A DNA stretch of 64,000 bases from Tetracladium setigerum (Eukaryota; Ascomycota; Leotiomycetes; Helotiales), in NCBI GenBank assembly GCA_031472005.1, contig PZJY01000003.1, forward strand, positions 3,348,001 through 3,412,000, written 5' to 3'. Position numbers and translations under genes: made by a program. Shown piece by piece: positions 1-10,157 of the stretch. The notes beneath the pieces are model-generated. The model was not told where the DNA came from. It saw only the letters and a list, made by a program, of their open reading frames with translations, and did not search any database. Each line of letters opens with the position of its first letter. The stretch's first letter is position 1.

Positions 1-1748
1 TCAAAACCAACTTCAAGAAAAGGCTGTTTGCAAGAAGCAAGCCATACACAACGAAGTGAGTCGATGAGCCGGTTCCATCCAGACTACAAGCCATTAGCAT
101 TTCCAACGCAGACGCAATTTCGAAGAACTCCTACACCTCTCGTGCCGATAAACGCATCGCACTCAATGGCCATGACAAGTTGCAAGAGCCATTTCAGGGT
201 AAGCTCCGTCCTATTTCCGAATTGTGCCAGTTGCGTTTCTGGACCCGTATTGATTCCTTGACAGATCATCAGTACTTGCGTCGTTTGAAATACCGAAAAA
301 AGACTTACTGGGGATGTCCGACCAATACCATGTCCATCTCGCATTGCTACTGCTCACTGTAAAAGGTAAGACGCGAGCCATGCTCTTCATTTGTTCTATC
401 ACATTTGGGTCTTCTGTGGACAGAAATCCCCGCTTCCAATACCCCAGAGGATTGACCGACAAGAACTTCTCGGCTTTAACCACATAATCATTGAATGGAA
501 CGAGTCTCATCTCGGACCTTACTACTGTTAATTCTTGTACATTTAAATAGTTGTTGGTGGTTTGACTGACCCTTTATCTCCGTGTCGCACGTGCATACTA
601 ATGGTCCCCTCTGGCATGGGAAACGGAAAGCTAATATTCTGAGCCTCACTATTCAAATCCCACTGGATTCCCAATTGTTCAACACCCTCGCCAAGTCTCA
701 TTCTCTTCATAGATTTTGCTGCCCCCGAATTGAGTCTCATCAAATACCCTGCGGCCTGAGCACGCCACCAATATTTCAACATCTCACCTGTGATGTCTGG
801 CTGTAATTTCTTCAACGCAGTCTCAAACAAAACGGGGATTGGCGAACCCGTTTTCTTGAGATAAGCTGGAACGTCGAGATCGTAGTCGATTGCTTCGTTG
901 CTGTCAGCGCTGACAAAAACGCTTTGTTGCCCCTCCTTCATCTTTACATCGGCTTTGCATTTGCTCACTTCCTGGAAAATACAATCCAGAGATCTTCCAC
1001 AGGCTCTGTTTCCACTCGCATCCTCTTCGATGAAATTTTGACCCGGTGAACTGTTTGTTGAATAAATAAGAATACTGTTCGTCTGGACGGCAATCGAGAG
1101 GTAATCCGCGATATGCTGAACGAGAGCTCCAATCCCATATTGATCGCCACCGAAATGATTCAACACGATGAATTTCTGGTCTTTGCAACTTTCTGGATTT
1201 TGTTTGTTGTACAGATAACGTTGCGTGATTTTTGTGAGTGCCATGAACCCCTGTAATTGGAGGTTATGTCAGTTGAGAGCGTAGATTTAATGAGCTCAAA
1301 ATATAGAGGGGATGACGAACATGACTATCCTGGCTTTCTACCAGATCAAGCCAGTCTTCGGGGGTTTTGACATCATAGATAAATTTTATCGAGTCATCAC
1401 GAGATCGCTTCGGTGGTTTTGATGGCTGATCGACGGCTGCGAGGAATTGTTCCTCCAAATTTCCGAATTCCTGCTTGATGGAATCTTTCTTGCCACTGAG
1501 AGGTTTGATCACTGTAGCTATAGAGTGGCTTTTGGTCTCTCCTGGTAATACATCGATACCTGTCTCGGAAGTCGGGCGTAGCTCAATGACCAGTTTCCAA
1601 GGCGAGAAAAAGTACCAGATCGTGGATACAAGGACAAGCAGCGAAGACAATCTAATCAATTGCCTGTATTAAATGTCAGCCCAAATGTGGTATCAAGAGC
1701 ATGCAAGACAGTCTGAATTCTTGGTTACCTGTAGGAGTGGCGCGACAT
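1..1748 (-). CDS. GT23 alpha-1,6-fucosyltransferase-like type II membrane protein, 3' end cut by window edge
   Basis: Probable Golgi glycosyltransferase of the FUT8/NodZ (GT23) fold using GDP-fucose; substrate unknown. Six exons fit one frame: 1748-1729, 1663-1321, 1250-571, 517-309, 256-135 and 83-1. The start at 1748 is the first in-frame ATG and gives MSRHSYRQLIRL followed by a hydrophobic signal-anchor near residues 11-27. Family motifs seen are HVRHGDK (sugar-nucleotide binding region), RLVPFNDYV, FLSTEDPNVI, WYWSDIPR and AIECDAFIGTRGSGWNRLID. The WYWSDIPR and GTRGSGWN motifs are each formed only after splicing, which supports the junctions. The 1251-1320 intron uses a weak GTTCGT donor and is the least certain. 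About 480 residues are visible; the frame is still open at base 1. Family assignment is strong; activity is unproven. Confidence 0.85.
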
Positions 1749-2080
1749 GCTTTCCTTCTGTCGATTTGCCTGCCACTGATAGTCCAGATGTTCTATCGGT
1801 CTTTCTGTCCATCGAATTCGATTGGTTAAGTCTGATTCAACGCCTCATGAAAATTCTCGTGTGGATATCTTTCATGATATTGAAGCATTGTCGATGTTTT
1901 TGAGATAAAATCATTGAAACACGTCGCCTGGAGGAGATCCGGTCCGACAGGCCATATGAAATTCAACCAAGTTCGGTTTATCCATTTGCCGAAGCCGAAA
2001 AATTTCACCTATGATTCCATTGTTTTCAAACCATGATTCTTTTTTCCTTTTTCGAATCGTCATGAACAAATAATTATTTT

Positions 2081-2548
2081 ATGACTGTTAGCAAGGAATT
2101 TCATGAATTGGCATCATGCTTGCTTCAAGTTCTTTCCACCTGGACCATACAGCACAACCCCATCACCAGAAAACCAGTCAAGCACACAATTTGTTTTCCA
2201 GATAATTCAAAATCTCTTATTATCAAACAGTACTATCTAAGAAGTGCAATAGATCAAGTGAGCCACAAAATGACGTTCGTGGAAAGTCTTGTAGGTGACG
2301 AAAGTCAGTGCTATGAAGCAAACTCAGGTCGACAAATACTGCGGGACAAACTTCGTTTTATAGATATTAGAAGAAATAATAGAGAAATGATACACTATTC
2401 AGTCCTTCTATTGTTTCTTATTTACATTATCCTCCCTTCGAAAATGTGTTATGAGCCCATAGACAAGTTCACTTGGTTGTTGGTCGTCACTTTCACAGTT
2501 CTCGTTGGTTCGACCATCCACAACTATCAGAGCACGGTAAATAATTAA
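2081..2548 (+). CDS. Doubtful 155-codon open frame with two hydrophobic segments
   Basis: An ATG-started frame not recognised as any family. Two hydrophobic stretches near residues 104-116 and 130-142 could be membrane helices. It sits in AT-rich sequence upstream of the divergent fucosyltransferase gene, and no splice signals or conserved motifs support it. It may be chance. Listed only because it is the longest ATG frame in this 1.8 kb gap. Confidence 0.15.
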   Translation: MTVSKEFHELASCLLQVLSTWTIQHNPITRKPVKHTICFPDNSKSLIIKQYYLRSAIDQVSHKMTFVESLVGDESQCYEANSGRQILRDKLRFIDIRRNNREMIHYSVLLLFLIYIILPSKMCYEPIDKFTWLLVVTFTVLVGSTIHNYQSTVNN

Positions 2549-3495
2549 AGTATATCTAATTTAACAGCAATACATACTCTGGCTTTCTTTAAGATGCTTA
2601 TAAGAGATGTTGTGAGAAAACCAAAGCACGAATTCAAAATGTCAGGTGTAACATCTAACGTTTTGTGTTGCTCAGTGTCCTACAACGCCACCCAGATAAG
2701 ACAAGGCATTGTAAGATTAGAAGGAGCAATTCAGATGCAAGAATTGATCTTTGTCATCAGTGGAAGATAAAGGATGAAAACTAAAATCACATGTATAGTT
2801 GCCAGCGTGTGAGGATGATGTGCGGGGCAGCAAGGGACACTTCTTAACTTCGCTAATGTGGTGGGAGGTAAGACGAGAGCTACACTCCCATGCTATTTCT
2901 TAATTCTATATGCCTTTAGACATCAAACGTAGTTAGTATGACCAGAAAATGTGAGAAATTCATGCAGAGTATTGTGTCAAGTATACACCGCCAGTGTCAA
3001 ATAAACTTGAAGTCCACCAATACCTAAACGACGGAATTTAATCGCTTTTGCCACGTAATTTACCCCTCATAGGGCTGAGCCTATCTGATATATCAGCTTC
3101 GTCAAGCAGAGTATCGGGTTTTAGAAAGTGGTGAACATGAATTCTATTGGCGATTGTGGTTACACCAGCCAGAGAAACTTCTGCTCTGTGGCTTGAACAG
3201 CTGAACTTGAGTAACATATCATTATCTTGGCAAGTACATACTTGCAGCCTTACCATACCATGGTCTTGAAAGCTTTTGCCACATCCAATTGATTTGAGCA
3301 CGTTTGCCAGTTGTAAGAAGTGGCGGAAGAGGGGTAATATTCGGTGTGAGCGTGAAGGCTACCAGTTTTCAGCTCCGAATTGATACTGAACTTTCCTAAT
3401 GATGGAATTGAAGCTTGTTTGATATCAGTACTACAACTGCTTAAAGTCCTCCCTCGCCAATATCCGGTCTAATCTCACAATCTCCTATCCCCATA

Positions 3496-3534
3496 ACCAA
3501 AATCAAAATCAAAACCAAAATCAAAATCAAAATT
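3496..3534. repeat. CAAAAT/CAAAAC hexanucleotide microsatellite
   Basis: Six imperfect units of CAAAAT or CAAAAC in tandem, ending 17 bases before the ATG at 3552. It therefore lies in the expected 5' leader of the YukJ-like gene. A purine-rich leader is common in fungi; no function is claimed. Confidence 0.8.
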
Positions 3535-3551
3535 GACCCCAAACCAAAATC

Positions 3552-4579
3552 ATGGCTCCTCTCGAAAATTATGGCCTCCACGTTGGCTACCCTTGAGCTT
3601 CGTAGCCGAGACCGACGGCCGCTCACCACATCTCCAACTCTACTACACCGAAGATCGCACATCCTCCTCCAACACCGATACTGTCGCCCCAAAGTTCCGA
3701 GCAGCCATAAACATCAAATCCTCCACGCCTAAAGAATCTCGTCTCATGTACAAGTTCATCCGCGGCCTCGACCACCCCGTCACCGCAAGACTTTCGGAAT
3801 TCAAGCCCGGTTTCCACCCAAAGGATATGGAAAAAGAATTTCCTTCCCTCGATTACATCCGCGATAACATCTTCACTCTTGCTACCGGCTCTTTATTGAG
3901 ACATGATCTCCCGGGCGAGAAGAATGATATCATCGATTTTCTCGGTCCAGTTCTGAATGAAGCTATCAAGCGAAAAGCAGTACTATACATCTTCGGCCAG
4001 CAATTCCCAGGCGGGATCCATGACGTGCATATGAACCAGGGAAATGAAGGGCGCTTCGCTAAGGACAATTGGGTGCACCAGGATGGAGGTTTATTGTTGC
4101 ATTTTGAAGATGATGGACATTGGGAGGGTGTGTTCTTGGCGTTTGGGGTACAGAAGGTACACACGAAAGATACTGATGGCAGTCCAATTGGAAAGGTGGA
4201 TTTTGTAGCCTTAATTGAGGGGGGCGGTCGTCCTGGTCGTGATAATGAAGGAAGTGTTGAGATTCGAGGTGCGATTCTGAATCCTGTTGGACCTGACCAG
4301 GCTCCGACTACAGGAGATTCGGAAACTGTATATCTTGTCAATACAACGACACAAGATGTGGACTTGACTGGATGGGCCATTATGAACAAGAGCAGAAACC
4401 GCCAAGAGTTGGACGGCGTCCTGAAGGCTGATGAGAAGAAGGCATTCTTAGTTCCAAAAGCTCCTTTGAGTAATCAGGGTGGAACAATTTCTTTGTTGGA
4501 TGGGGCTGGTTTGAAGGTTCATGGGGTTAGCTACTCGAAGGAGCAAGCATCCAGGGAAGGAGTTTTGGTTTTGTTCTGA
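3552..4579 (+). CDS. YukJ-like DUF2278 protein with C-terminal lamin-tail domain (one probable 1-nt sequencing gap)
   Basis: Function unknown; the family is typified by Bacillus YukJ. From ATG 3552 the protein begins MAPLENYGLHVGYP, the usual family opening, then meets a stop. The following frame carries the rest of the domain without interruption: AINIKSSTP, HPVTARL, DYIRDN, the hallmark GIHDVHMNQGN and WVHQDGGLLLHF. Residues about 245-342 form an immunoglobulin-like lamin-tail (LTD) domain containing VYLVNTTTQDVDLTGWAI. The two frames join if the CCC at 3590-3592 is really CCCC; the gene then spans 342 codons plus stop with no intron. Without that base, the first ATG in the main frame is near 3748 and would drop the conserved N terminus. 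The DUF2278 plus LTD architecture is known in fungi and bacteria. Confidence 0.85.
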
Positions 4580-5256
4580 TGATAAACTGGAGTGAGCTTC
4601 CTGGATAACAAGAAAAGTAGTAACAATTATTCCTAGAATTTGAGGTTGAATCGTTCATATACCGTGTTGGCTGCCACTAGGACAAGTTTGGGTGGAATAA
4701 AAGTCACTTGCAGTGTGCCCGCTGAAAGCTGATGCTAGGTCTCGGCATTGATAGGAAAATGGAAGCAACGCCTTTGTATGATTCTGAGCTTTCCTTGCCG
4801 CCAGGCAGCGTGGTATTATACCAGGTTTGAGCAGACCGACGTTGCATTTGTTTCATTCCGGGTCACTTCAGGCACAGTACGTGCGCCCAAAATTGAAACA
4901 GAGAAAATTGATGAAGTTGAACATAAGATATCATTTGGACAGACAGTGCAAGAAAGAAAACAGAAGATATGGAGCCTCGCAGGGCTGAACTACAGCAAAA
5001 GGGAAAAAGAGCAGGCTTCATCATTCAGTTATGCGCAAGCTGGATATTGGAAAATGGGGCTGTTGATTTCTACATCTAGTGCTTCTCCCACGTTCGCCAG
5101 TCATTATTTCCTCGCTCCCAATTTCGTTCAAAGAGACCGTGAAACGCCATCGCTATGCCTTAAAATGCCTTGTTCCAGCCCTCATGCTTCCAGATGTCTG
5201 CGCCAGACCGTAGCCAAAATCGCCTCGTCAAATCCACCAGACGTCCCCAGTCTTCG
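4580..5256. other. Convergent 3' intergenic region
   Basis: Separates the ends of the YukJ-like gene (plus) and the Rds3 gene (minus), so it should hold two 3' UTRs. A 170-codon plus-strand frame at 4748-5260 runs into the last exon of Rds3 on the other strand and has no recognisable feature. Nothing else is seen. Confidence 0.6.
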
Positions 5257-5698
5257 CTAATGATTCCTGAAATTTTTCTTCTGGTAAAACAGATCCGTCC
5301 TACTACTTCCCAGATTTATAATCTTTGGACAACCATCTCTATCCTTCTCCAACCTCGTGCACTCGAAGCAGTAAAACGCGTCTGAAATACCCTACAAAGC
5401 GTGTCAGCATAGATTCATTACTCTCAAGAGTTTTGAACGAGAACATACCTCACCACCACATACCACACACTTGTTCTGGTAGTTCCCAAAGCTGCATTCG
5501 TCGCAGATGCGAACCAGGGTTGTAGGACGAACGTAGGAGTCGCAGACGGGGCATTTTCCATCGCATTTATCGCACAGTCGACCGATGGCGATGCCAGATT
5601 GCTTGCGGCACATTACGAGGTCGCTGGAAGGGAGTGTTAGCTTCTTGATTTTTGGGATTGAAGATGATGGAGGGCACTTACGGATGATGGCGAGACAT
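5257..5698 (-). CDS. RDS3: Rds3/PHF5A, SF3b complex zinc-knuckle protein
   Basis: Core subunit of the U2 snRNP SF3b complex, needed for branch-site recognition in the nucleus. Three exons: 5698-5682 (17 nt), 5623-5449 and 5391-5257, giving 108 residues, the normal family length. The start MSRHHP continues as DLVMCRKQSGIAIGRLC. Cysteine pairs of the trefoil-knot zinc clusters are intact: CDKCDGKCPVCDSYVRP, RICDECSFG, NKCVVCGG and YCFECTRLEKDRDGCP. The tail ends INLGSSRTDLFYQKKNF. Introns of 58 and 57 nt have GTAAGT and GTATGT donors. The gene is divergent from a second splicing-related gene about 320 bases away. Identification is near certain. Confidence 0.97.
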
Positions 5699-6018
5699 TG
5701 TGGGATATTTTGAAGAATCGGAAAGGTTGGGAGTATTTTTGCGATTTCAGTTGAGTGATGGGAAGCTTGAGATCGTGCTTGTTAAGTTATCGGTCGTGTT
5801 GGAAACAAAATATAGTGAGAGAGAGTCGTCTTCACTTCAAATATCAAAATGATGCGCCACCAAAATCTCCAGCCTTCCAATGTTGCTTGGTAAGCACGTG
5901 CCACCACGCTAAGCCCAAACAAGCTTCAGAGCTTCTGTATGGTATCCAAGACATCAATTCAACAACTCCATAACCTCATCGTCACAGCCCAAATTTTGGC
6001 GTCGAAAGCATATTAAAG
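5699..6018. promoter_or_regulatory. Shared divergent promoter region of Rds3 and pinin-like gene
   Basis: This 320-base gap lies between two divergent starts, so both promoters must be inside it. It is AT-rich, with no clear TATA box. No operator motif is recognised. Both flanking genes begin with a first exon of exactly 17 nt followed by a GTAAGT donor, so the first introns sit within about 75 bases of the gap on both sides. Confidence 0.55.
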
Positions 6019-7024
6019 ATGGTGGACATTCCAGCGTAAGTCAAGTATCTTGTACCCCATACCGGGCAATATCTAATTCTACAAGCAGACCTGTCGCTTC
6101 AGCTGTTATCGTCCCCGATTTCGAACCATCCCAATCTCCTCCCACGAAACGAAGAAGGTCCTCTGCTGCAGAATCCAACACCAAGCGCCCTCGCCTATCC
6201 GAAGATGCGCGCTCGCAATCTCCCGTTGCCAAACCTGAATCAGAGGGACCGTCCGAGAAAATTCAACAGCGGAGGAAGGCCAGTGTTCAAGAAGAGCGAA
6301 AGAGAGGCCAGAGATTATTTGGTGGCCTACTGAGTACATTGAGCCAGACTACGCCCAGTAACCAACATAAGAGAAGACAGGAGATTGAGAAACGGCAACA
6401 GGAGAGAGCCAAACAACAGAAAGCTGCTGATGAGGGAAGAAAGGCCGAAAGATTGGCGAACTTGAAAGTTGTACGGCGCAAGGAGCAAATCAAGGTTGAC
6501 GAGCAATCAGTGAGCTTTTCTTTGATACCGAGGTGTAATCAGGCCCTGACTGTGTATAGATGAAGATCAGGCATTCGAATATGCTGGCAATGGCAAATTT
6601 CCTGAGTACGAAAGCAGAGCCAAAACTGGTAAGACATCCTGTTGCCCCTTTTAAACCCACGCTGACAAAATGATAGTATTACAAACCATGGGAATTCCTG
6701 CCTGAAGAAGAAGAACGGATAAAGCAGCAGTTGATCGACACCAAATTCCAAATCGAAAACGAAGTCGCAGATTTCAAGATGCGGCACCCCCAAGCCGTGA
6801 GTGAAGAAGAGAAAACTAATGGCGCGTCTACTACCAAGGAGCCGGTGGGTGAACATCACGCCGAGACTTCTTCTCCAATTTCTAATGTTCCTCTTGCTAC
6901 TGTTGATACTACTAATTCCTCTGTAACTATACCGACCCAAGCACAGTCTGACAAGGATACTGCCCAAGAAGAGCACAATGGTGAGATTGTGTTGGAGAAT
7001 GATGAGGACACGGTTATCTATTGA
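6019..7024 (+). CDS. Pinin/SDK/MemA-domain protein
   Basis: Likely nuclear, splicing-associated protein related to pinin. Four exons: 6019-6035, 6089-6509, 6560-6628 and 6677-7024, giving 284 residues. The N terminus has basic nuclear-localisation-like stretches (TKRRR, NTKRPRL). The pinin domain starts with RGQRLFGGLLSTLSQ and proceeds through a highly charged helix rich in Arg, Lys, Glu and Gln. It closes with RHSNMLAMANFL and YYKPWELLPEEEERIKQQ, a signature of fungal members. The C-terminal 70 residues are acidic and low complexity. All introns are 48-53 nt with standard borders. It is divergent from Rds3, another splicing factor, so coordinated expression is plausible but not shown. Confidence 0.93.
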
Positions 7025-7596
7025 CGTGGTATGATATTCTGGAAGGAACTCGCTTTTTCAAATTGTTTTTTATCCACTTAATTTCCAGCGGGTGGTGTTG
7101 GGGTTGACGAATTATGGCCTTCTAAGAAGAGCTTTTATCGGGATTTCCATGTCTATAGGCCAATTAGCTTCTTGACGTGTCTTTATTCATAGTGCTCGTG
7201 TTGAGTTTATGGCGTGTAGGTAGCGTGGATGTGATTTCAGGCGCCTGAATCGGTAGGGGATTCGTAATCGAAACATTCCTTCAAAATCCTTTACTGCCGT
7301 TGAAGACGAAATACACTCCTTATATTAACCACCATAGCCTTGCGTTAGTATTTAATTCACTCAATACCAAGAATGCTCAGCTCTGTCCATTCACGAGTGC
7401 ACCTCGCTTGTATTTTCAAGCCTCGGCTCAGAAGCTCAAGTGGGGTATGTCAGCCTTGCAGATGCACTTTTGTGACGTCCTCTCCTCTCTCTCTCATTAT
7501 TCTCTCTTTCAACAACTTGGAATCACATTTTAAAATTCATTTTCAAATCCTCACAACTGCTATCTTCACCAATTGGCAGTTGACTATCCGTTCGAA
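7025..7596. other. Intergenic, pinin-like 3' end to hydrolase 5' end
   Basis: Holds the 3' UTR of the pinin-like gene and the promoter and leader of the hydrolase. The last 130 bases are pyrimidine-rich (TCTCTCT tracts near 7485-7510), a usual feature of fungal promoters. No gene is seen. Confidence 0.6.
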
Positions 7597-9224
7597 ATGT
7601 CACGAGTACCAAAGTTGTCACCCGCGGAGTTTCTCTCGCATGAGAAATCCGTTGCCTTGCCGAATGGACATAGCTATACTTATTACCAATTTCTTCCAAG
7701 CGGTCCAGTCAAAGACACCCTCTTCCTTATGTTTGTTCTCCCTCTAGATTCATCAATTCTCTCCCTTTCTATTTCACCAATCCCATTCGAAATTCAAACC
7801 TTTCCATCCTCCTTAGAACCCAACCCCTACCACCCTCAAAAAAGTGAACAAGCCACCCTAACCCTCTCATAAACAGTCACGGCTTCCCAGACCAACCCTT
7901 TACATTCCGCTATCTTCTCCCGAAGCTCCAAATCACCTTCCCAAACCTTCAGATCATCATTCCCGCCCTTCTCGGCTACGGAACCACCTCCTCCCCCGCA
8001 GACCCGGCACATTACACCTACAAATCCCTCTCCAATGATATACTTCAGCTTGTTGAGCATCTCGGATTGGTACCGACAGGAGCGTGAATGGCGGTGGGAT
8101 CATACTTGTACGTACATATTCCATTTTTACTAAACTTGCGTATCTGGTTCAGGTATATATCTTACACAAGCCAAGATCCCCAAAGCCTTATGACCAGGTT
8201 TCTTTGGTGTTGAATCCGGATAGAATGACTATCTACCTTATTTGTCTCTGAACTAGAAAGGCAGGCTAACTCTATTTCTTCTACCACATACAGGGCGGGC
8301 ACGACTGGGCGGAGCCCTTGTTTACCGCATAACCCTCTACTACCCTTCGCTGATCCGTGGGGTGTTCTCCATCTCCACACCCTTCTCTCCACCCCCCTCC
8401 TCCCCTCGCTCCAAGTTCACCCACCCAGCGAGCGTAATGCCAAACTGGACGTACCAACTTCAATTCGCCACGTCAACCTTTGAAAACGCTGTCCAAAGCG
8501 ATACTCAGATCCGTGGCTTTTTAAACGCCATGTTCGGTGGTCGAACGGCCGATGGAAAAGTCGTTTTCACGGCTGAAAAGGGAATTAACCTGGATTTACT
8601 GGATGATGTTAAGAAAACCCCACTGTTGTCGAGAGAGGAGTTAGACTTTTATGTCAAGCAGTTTCAAAGCGGAGCAAGTGATGGTAAGACATCTGGGGGA
8701 TGACGGGACCGTTGAATTGGTATCGTACTCATCAACTCAATTTCAATGATGAGAAGGAAGATAAGCTGTTTGCGAAGTTTTCCAAGGAGGAAGGGACAGA
8801 GGGAAAGGGAAATTTCGAATTTTCAGATGTCCCAACGCTTTTTGTGGGTGGGAAGAGGGATACGGCACTGCCGCCGGCTATGAGTAGGGGGATGGAGAAG
8901 TGGTGGAGGGAAGGGAGTTTGAAGATGAAAGTGGTGGATGCGAATCATTGGGTTTTGGTAAGTTCTTCTTCTTTCACTTCTTTCTTTTTCTTCCATGGTT
9001 TTGTTGGTAGGGCAAGGGGATACCTTCACAACTAAACACGATCATTTATTCCCTCCCTCCTTCCTCCTTTCACCCTCTCTCCAATATCAATCCATCTTCC
9101 TACTAACATACCCCCCTCTCCCTCATCACAGTGGGAAAAACCCGAAGAAGCAAACGCCATCATCGTGGAATGGTTAAGTCAAGAATTCAACTTGTCCGTG
9201 GCGGTTGAGAAATCTAAGCTGTGA
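7597..9224 (+). CDS. Epoxide-hydrolase-like alpha/beta hydrolase (three probable 1-nt sequencing gaps)
   Basis: Cytosolic alpha/beta hydrolase of the soluble epoxide hydrolase type. Exons 7597-7730, 7877-8107, 8294-8957 and 9132-9224; introns are 146, 186 and 174 nt, longer than the window average. Motifs: HGFPDQPFTFRY (oxyanion region), LGYGTTSSPADPAHYTYKSL, GGHDW with the nucleophile Asp, ALVYRITLYYPS, GPLNWYRT with the lid tyrosine region, VPTLFVGGKRDTALP with the acid residue, and DANHWVL with the catalytic His. The frame breaks three times: at GG 8079-8080, GGG 8307-8309 and GGGGG 8695-8699. Each is cured by one extra G, and the spliced length then gives 374 residues, normal for the family. 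All catalytic motifs are kept, which argues against a real pseudogene. Confidence 0.8.
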
Positions 9225-10157
9225 GCTTTGGTTAGGGTACTTCATTTTGGATGGTCGCCACTGACGAGGTCGCTACTGTACTGGGTGGGATAGGAGGCTG
9301 GATATGGAGATATTGCCGAAGAAAAGACGATTTTTGGGAAGAGATACGCATAGTCAATCCCAAAACAAGCATAAATCCAACGTTTGTGATGGGCATGGTA
9401 GGTATGTACGAATGTTTTGTTTATGTACAGTACATGTTTAATCAACTTTCTATTTCTCAAGAGTAGTGACTTGGTCGCTCTCTCTTCTCGCTTCTTTAAA
9501 TCACCCTCTTCTCTTTCTTTCCTCCCTAACCTGCAATCACAATCCTTTTCCATCCTTCTCCATCAACGGGAATATTTCCCAACCCGTGTTTCTGATAATA
9601 CAACAAAGGAAAAGAGGAAAAATAAAAAAAGGTTCAAAAACATTTCTTCCGATGGAGTAGTACTCAATCAAGCTCAATCAACCATATGGTAGATTGATAG
9701 CCGAGAGAGAGACAGAGACTACCTGGTATAGTTTGTGTTTGTGCTGCGCATCTAGGTATCAACACACCCCTCAGACCAGCTGGATTTAACAGTGGTGTTT
9801 TTTGATCCAGTCCCAGTCTTATTCCCCCATTTCCATTGAATTTTCTGTCCACCGTCCCCCAGTTCCAGTTCCGATACAATTCCCCAGCCATCCCATCCCA
9901 TACTAATAGCAAATTAAAGCAAAACCATTAACAGCATCCATGCCATTATCAACTCTTCCATGAAAATCAAGGAGAGAATAAACTCGATAAATCCTACAGA
10001 CAACAACACAAGAGAGGAGTGAGTCAAACGGACGGACAACTCAAAATAAAATAAAAAAATCAACGCCGTTGTAACGCCCGCTAAAGAGAAAAGAACCCAG
10101 AACTTTTTTGTTGTTTTTGGCAGTTGACAAAGGAAAAATTTAGGTGATATTGTGGAA
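9225..10157. other. Convergent 3' region between hydrolase and Mdm34
   Basis: Two plus/minus genes end here, so it should hold both 3' UTRs. Long C/T-rich and A-rich tracts occur, such as near 9480-9560 and 9600-9635. Several short frames on both strands have no recognisable content. Confidence 0.6.

Larger units (their letters stand above)
1749..3551. other. Intergenic stretch, no convincing gene
   Basis: Between the minus-strand fucosyltransferase start and the plus-strand YukJ-like gene. It holds the fucosyltransferase upstream region and one plus-strand ATG frame at 2081-2548 (155 codons, listed separately). No introns, domains or repeats are recognised except the A-rich microsatellite at its right end. 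Confidence 0.6.

Noticed and set aside
1826..2008. Possible upstream exon of the fucosyltransferase
   Set aside because: No ATG start and no donor that joins in phase; the short first exon at 1748-1729 already gives a complete signal anchor.
3038..3301. 87-codon minus frame with several Cys and His
   Set aside because: Residue spacing does not match any zinc-finger pattern; no splice partners.
3853..4389. 178-codon minus frame
   Set aside because: Antisense to the YukJ-like gene; no recognisable features.
4748..5260. 170-codon plus-strand frame
   Set aside because: Overlaps the final exon of Rds3 on the opposite strand, no recognisable domain, low-complexity look.
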